From Haematococcus lacustris (Eukaryota > Chlorophyta > Chlorophyceae > Chlamydomonadales > Haematococcaceae): a stretch of 64,000 nt of DNA. The stretch lies in NCBI GenBank assembly GCA_030144725.1, contig JASKMD010000155.1:518001-582000 (forward strand). Direction: 5' to 3'. The notes beneath the pieces are model-generated. The model did not search any database. It was given only the letters and a program-made list of their open reading frames with translations, and was not told the DNA's origin. A program made the translations under genes and the position numbers. Shown one piece after another: positions 59,060-64,000 of the stretch (its first letter is position 1; every line of letters starts with the position of its first letter).

Positions 59060-59156
59060 TCTGCAAGGTGGTGTGCTGGCCGTGACGGGGTGGGGGCAAG
59101 GTGTGCTAGTAGATGAGTTCCGCATCAGCCGTGTCAGCTTAGCAGTGAATAGCTAG
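59060..59156 (+). pseudogene. Fanzor remnant, RuvC-II region (VLVDEFRISRVS)
   Basis: A short frame reads GVLVDEFRISRVSLAVNS and stops at 59154-59156. It keeps the Glu of the VDEF motif expected for the RuvC-II site, and resembles the better-aligned part of the fragment at 13560-13860. The preceding bases (QVCK) fit the same pattern. Nothing of the other RuvC motifs is nearby. Confidence 0.55.
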
Positions 59157-59975
59157 CGACGGTGTGAGGAGTTGTTCCTGCCGTACCCCACTGGCCATGG
59201 GGGCTACCTCCATGTTCCAGTCCCACTAAGTAGTATGGTTGCGGGAAACTACACAAAACCAGTTAAAGGTGGCCCCGTTGACTGCCTCCTTGGCGCCTGA
59301 ACTCTTATCAAAGTCTTCAATAAGGTTGACCAGGTCAGGCGCCCCCCCCTTTGCCCGCAGCACCGGCCTTAGCACAGCTGTCTAGGCCACCTGACAGCGA
59401 CAAAGACCTTGCAAATGTGGAGGAAGGCTGCATGCATGACGGGCTGCCCCATGTCCCATGCCAGCTTGCATGACAGCAGCATACAGATCACTGTCTCCCG
59501 GGTGCTTCGGTTGTGACAGAACCCCACCTATCTATTGTAGTATTCAGCCCTGTATGTTGATTTGCGGTGATAGAAGAGTCGCCCTCGTTTCTTACCTGAC
59601 CCTTAGCCTCCAGGATAACGGTGGGACGATTGCTTCGCAATGATATTGCCACAGCATGAAGCCACGTGCTATGGTGGCGCCATCATCACAATATGAGGGT
59701 AGTAGCGTCATGACAGCACTGAATGCATGCTTGTGTAGTTAGATGACATCCAGAAAAACTCAGTTCGTGTAGCAGCACGCCCAAGCTGACTGCTAGCTGC
59801 GGTCACCTCAGCCTTCACCTGCTTCTGAGCTTGGCCTACGATGCCACGCCAGCCCGCCACATCCCGGTGCCGCTGCTGCTTTGCCTTGTGCAGCTTGGCA
59901 TTCATTTGCTTTGTGCCCTTTCGTAGGCCATCCCGAGTCTCATAGGTCACCCCGGCCGTTGGCCCCGCCAAATCC
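59157..59975. other. Intergenic, no certain gene
   Basis: A minus-strand open frame (59708-60220, 170 codons) contains a basic segment (MNAKLHKAKQQRHRDVAGWR), but it overlaps the helicase start and has no recognised domain. It could be transposon-derived. The rest shows nothing. Confidence 0.35.
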
Positions 59976-62900
59976 GTGCCAGCAATACCGCAATTACTCC
60001 GACATGGTGGTGCACTACATGCGCGCTTAAGCCGTCGCACATTGTTGCACAAGCATCGCAACAAGCCAGGTTGCGCAATGAAACGAGCAGCGCCTAACTC
60101 AGAGTTCATTTCAAAAAGACCAGCGACAGACGCACAATGGACAGGCGACAGGTGCACAATTGACGTAGACACTGTCACGCACGTCAGCGCTAGCTTCGTC
60201 AGCAGTCCCAAACAGACCACTCACATCAGCGCTAGCTTCGCCAGCATCCCAGCGGTGACAGCCAGTCAAAGCAGCAGCCATCAGGAGGCCAGTTCTCCTG
60301 AACTAAGCGCCGAGCAGGTTGGGGAAATGGGCAAGTTCTGTGCAGAATTGCAATGGAGCCTGGTTTCATATGGATGCTGTGTTCAACTCACAGTTTGAGG
60401 TCCTGAAGCTTGTACGCCAAGGCAGAAATGTTTTCTTCACAGGGAACGCTGGCACAGGGAAAACATTCCTACTCTCCAGGATCATCGAGGGTCAGTGATG
60501 ATCATTGGGCCAGAGTGTTATGTAACTATCCTGTTGCAGCAGCTCAAAGCAGATGTTACCTATTGTCTTGGAAGGGCGGATGAGTACGTCAATTGCTTGC
60601 ACTTTTTCTGCAACTCATACAGACTTTCGTCAGCAGTACGGCACCGAGTTCAATGCATGTGTGGCCCTGTGCGCAACCACCGGCATCGCTGCCACACACA
60701 TCCAAGGTGTGAGCTCATGTCTTCCCATCCTCACTGCTTGTAGCCAGTAAAGGGGAAAAAACACTTTCCAAGTGCGCTTGTCGCTCATAAGGCTCGTCCT
60801 GCTTGTTGACCAGGGACGACACTGAACTCTGCTCTGGGCGTGGGCGTTCCTACTTGGCACAGGGATTTCAAGTCCATGTTCAAGCAAGATGTGAAATCAC
60901 GCATCCGCAACTGGCAGGTGAATGCACATGTGGCGGTGGGGCTGGGGCTAGCATGGTAGATAGCTACACCATGCCTCTAGCACACCTGCCTGTCATAAGG
61001 AGTCAAACTGCACATAGCCCCCCGTCCCTCACTAGGGCCTCCATTGGAGACAGACCACTAGGGACCATTAGGGACCACTTGAATGGTGTCAAGGGGCTGT
61101 GTGGAGTGTTCCCATGCACATGGCACATGGTTGCCTACCACCTACACCATTTCCTGACCCCTGAGGCCTATGGGCAAGATTTGGCATGACCTGCATGCAC
61201 ATATTGTGAGCTGATGACAGCTCAAGAAGGGTGCACACATGAATGTGACTCAGCAGGCTGCTGCTGCTGCTGGGCCTGGGGTGGTTTGTCTCGCAACCGC
61301 TTGTACCCCAGGCCTGGGTACACCTTGCCCTTTGCTGGCAGCTTCCCCTGCTGTGGCCACTGGCACAGCTCCAGTGGGCGCCACTTGCTCTCACCAATGC
61401 GCTGCATGTTCAGCGCTGCATTGCAGTCCCTGTACAGCCACAGCCCTGTTCTCACAGCCTAGTTGCAGCGGACTGCACGACGACGCACGTTTCAATTTCT
61501 CTGCTGGGACTTCCTTGTGCTTTTCGGTGTCCTTCCGCTTCTTCCGAGCCATTGCACGACGTGCTTTGCGACGGCTGTGGCCTTCTTAAGAAACTTGTTT
61601 TTTCCCAGAGATTTATAGAATGATTCATGGCGTGATGACCCACTAGCCTGTCTGCCTACCCTGCACCCTTCTATCTGTAGCAGTGACCAGTGAGAGGTAG
61701 CAGTGCAGTGCAGTGTTTAGTTTTGCAGACCAACATTTGTAGTTCATATTCAACCAGACTGCAACCAGATGCCACTATGTGTTGCTCAGTGGTGGTGACA
61801 AAGTGACAGGCTAGGGCGTTTTCATGAAGTCTGCCCAGGAACCAAACCCGGCCTCAGATCACCTCACAACATTACACTTCTCACGGAGAGATCATGATTA
61901 TTACCTCAGCGATACATCACGTAATCCCCCCCCCCCCACCTGGCTCAGCTGTCCTCAGCTGACCTTCGTGGTGTAGCCCCGCTGCAGCACCTATGTGCCA
62001 TCACTCGCGCTCCACAGTGCTAGGTACTAGCAGAAGACTCTAGGCCCTTCCAAAGCAACACTTTGACCTCAGCCAGTAGCACTGCAAGGGGCAGCTGACA
62101 CAGCTCGTGCAACACCATTGAGCCTGCCACTGAACCTTTCAAGTGAAGCAAGTGCCTGGCAAAGCTCAGCATGCATCTCTGTGATGTCCAGATGTGGTAG
62201 GGAAGATAAATGCTAGGTTTGTGATGCAGTGCCAGGATCAGACGCTCATCACCATCCTGATCTGACCATCCTAACCATCCTGACAAAGCTGCTCGCAGCC
62301 AACACACCTATCCTGGCCACTGAGCCCAAATGCACAACTCACCCATGCATCCTGTTCTCTGAGCAGGGTCGAAATGCCGTTATGTGCTACCTGGCATGTC
62401 TGCAGGCGCTCATTGTGGACGAAGCTAGTATGATGTCTGCAGAGTTCCTGCAGCAGGTGGAGCCAGTGCTGCGCGAGCTGCGTGGCAAGGAGAAGCCAGC
62501 TGGTGGGCTGCAACTGATTGTGTGTGGTGACTTCAGCCAGCTGCCGCCAGGTGAGCCCTAGATAATAGAACTCAGTGCCCAGCACGACTAGCCAGCCTGT
62601 GGTGGGGGTGGCCTGGCTGTGGCTGTGGCGGGGGAAGCAGGTGCAGGGGGGACTGGGGCTGAAGAGGGCGTGTTGCAGCCGCCGCTGCCAGTGAGCCCGC
62701 AACCATGGACCTGGCAAACACCATCCTAACCCAGCCAAAGGGCCAGGGCAGAGAGGCCGGTATCTTACATTGCACTTGCTGCCGCTACAAGCCCGATTCA
62801 CCTTGACAACTGGCCTGATCTAGCCTCCATAATGCCTAAACTCCCTGATTGTATTGGCATCGGCTTCTATCACCTCGCCCGCCCTGTGCATACCATCCCA

Positions 62901-63838
62901 ATGACAGCTGTATGCCTCTTTGCTGTTTGATTCTTGCTGATTGATCTTCCTTGTGCCAGCAGCTTAGCGGAGCGCTTCAGTTCACATAGTGCACTCATGT
63001 GGGCAAGGTCAGGTGCACAAGGACGAGTGTGCGTCTTCACCCCCTGCAGTGAGCAAGAAGAGCGACAAAGGCACCAGCCAAGACCTCTTCCTAAACTGGG
63101 GCTGGGCATTTCAGGTGGGCCGCTGCTTTATCTGCCCCTGCGAGGGCCCCAGCCTTCAGGCATGGCCACAGGAGTTGCTGTCTTGGTTGAGTCAGGTGCT
63201 GTTGCTGTTGTGCGGGCCTATGAGCAGCCGGAGGGAGGTTTACTGCAGTGTCAAGCTGCAGTTGTCACATCACGAAGCTGCTGCAACCACGCCCATAGGC
63301 CCCTGCTTGGCGGGCACTGGACTTCACCCACGTGCTGCTGACCAAGGTGTTCAGGCAGAAAGATGTGCAGTTTGTTGGGCTGCTAGAGGACGTCCGGCAT
63401 GGTCGCAATATCCCGGTGGGTCCAAGCAGCATGGCGGGGTGCCTGACTAGACGCTAGGTGACCCTGGGTCTGCAATGCTTGGGGGGAGTCCAGCAATGCT
63501 TGGGGGGAGGCCTGCGCTGATGCAGGCTTGCAAAACCCTTTGATCACTGAGAGAGCATAGCTTGATGCTTAGTGCTGCAGCAGCTGCACTTATACCTTTC
63601 TGGTAGGCTGATGTACTCGACCTCGATGCTGTTTGCGTGTGGAGCTCATACACCAGCAGGTCATGCCTCCCACTGCTGACTGAGCCAGTGGATCACGCAT
63701 GGCACAAACAGTGCAGAATAGGCCGCGCACTATGCCCTTCCTCTGTTGACTTGGCCTGGCTCACTTGCAACTTGCTTCCTCATGCAGACGGCGCTGTCCA
63801 CGCTTACTCGGCTGTGCAAGAGGCCACTGGCAATAGAG
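59976..63838 (+). CDS. PIF1: PIF1-type 5'-3' DNA helicase; 3' end outside window
   Basis: Exons with matching phases: 59976 or 60078-60317, 60394-60490, 60623-60706, 60814-60917, 62405-62550, 63050-63114, 63299-63415 and 63788-63838, then off the right edge. The protein begins the helicase core at LSAEQFEVLKLVRQGRNVFF, with Walker A GNAGTGKTFLL, motif Ia CATTGIAATHIQG, Walker B ALIVDEASMM, motif III LIVCGDFSQLPPV, then LNWGWAFQAPAWRALDFTHV and LLTKVFRQKDVQF. This is the PIF1/RRM3 layout: enzymes that unwind G-quadruplexes and DNA-RNA hybrids and act in nuclear and mitochondrial DNA maintenance. Two in-frame Mets are 34 codons apart; the segment between them is Arg/Leu-rich without acidic residues, like a mitochondrial presequence. 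The fourth intron (60918-62404) carries two transposon fragments. The C-terminal motifs V and VI are not in the window. Confidence 0.88.
61222..61455 (-). pseudogene. Fanzor C-terminal remnant, RuvC-III (YRDCNAALN), in a helicase intron
   Basis: Minus-strand frame GLWLYRDCNAALNMQRIGES then KWRPLELCQWP, AKGKVYPGLGYKRLRDKPPQ and a Gln-rich tail. RDxNAALN carries the RuvC-III Asp of TnpB/Fanzor proteins; the PGLGYKRLRDKPP tail is what I remember from Fanzor-like proteins in Haematococcus-type genomes. Upstream on the minus strand (61460-61620) is a basic Lys/Arg stretch in another frame, so it is frameshifted. It lies antisense inside the fourth intron of the helicase gene. Confidence 0.72.
62020..62307 (-). 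pseudogene. Non-LTR retrotransposon fragment in a helicase intron
   Basis: Minus-strand frame with CMLSFARHLLHLKGSVAGSM and VLHELCQLPLAVLLAEVKVL, closely matching 7530-7680 (RMLSFLRFAARVRGSVSGLM, VLHELGQLPLQLYWLRAACK). Both ends are cut. It lies antisense in the intron 60918-62404, about 100 bp before the next exon. Confidence 0.7.
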
Positions 63839-64000
63839 GTGGGTGGTGATGCTTAGACTGGCACTCCTTCAAGCAAGAGAGACTACACTGCAAACAATGA
63901 GCCTGTGACTCAAGGCTGTGATGCTCCCACCACCACCCCTGAATCATAGGCACCCTTATCTTATCACCTCAATATTACCTCTCATAGCTACATGGACAAG

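Overview
The window looks like nuclear DNA of a chlorophycean green alga of the Chlamydomonas/Haematococcus type. It is GC-rich. The genes are broken by many short GT-AG introns whose 3' sites mostly read CTGCAG. Proteins carry long Gln-, Pro-, Ser- and Ala-rich tracts, a TGTAA-type polyadenylation signal follows one gene, and Fanzor (eukaryotic TnpB-family) remnants are scattered among other transposon debris. The assignment rests on gene style and protein content, not on a marker gene.

Layout. 199-5004 (+): 3' part of a TBC1D19-like TBC-domain gene. 5005-8335: gene-poor, with tandem repeats and a broken non-LTR retrotransposon. 9056 to about 12714 (-): a START/SRPBCC-type lipid-binding protein. 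12830-19300: a transposon island with several repeat families, a Fanzor remnant, a 1.9 kb GGGGC/GGGGT pentamer array and two copies of one inverted-repeat transposon flanked by 7-bp target duplications. 19319-21493 (+): a complete N-acetylglutamate kinase gene (arginine synthesis, chloroplast type). 21684-23040: transposon remnants including a Psq-HTH transposase fragment. 23800-35087 (-): a 2,906-residue low-complexity protein with an N-terminal Tudor-like region, a probable RNA polymerase II CTD-interacting domain and an RS-like segment; one intron is filled by a GGGTCA array. 35809-37975: a 100-bp hairpin, a hAT-like element with an 8-bp target duplication, a Fanzor C-terminal fragment and a second foldback. 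38115-41372: an uninterrupted array of about 650 GGGGC units. 41755-55790 (+): a 23-exon membrane-anchored GH9 (endoglucanase-fold) gene that lacks the expected catalytic residues and carries large insertions in the catalytic domain. 57038-58295: a 1.26 kb imperfect palindrome. 58593-58965: a G-run minisatellite. 59976 to the right edge (+): a PIF1-type helicase with two in-frame starts.

No operon or shared pathway joins these genes; they are ordinary single eukaryotic genes separated by repeats. The unusual material is the repeat biology (two giant pentamer arrays each joined to an end of the same transposon family, several foldbacks, at least four decayed Fanzor fragments) and the GH9 gene. 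Exon borders were read by eye. For the kinase, GH9 and helicase genes, and for most of the TBC gene, the intron phases close consistently, which supports the models.
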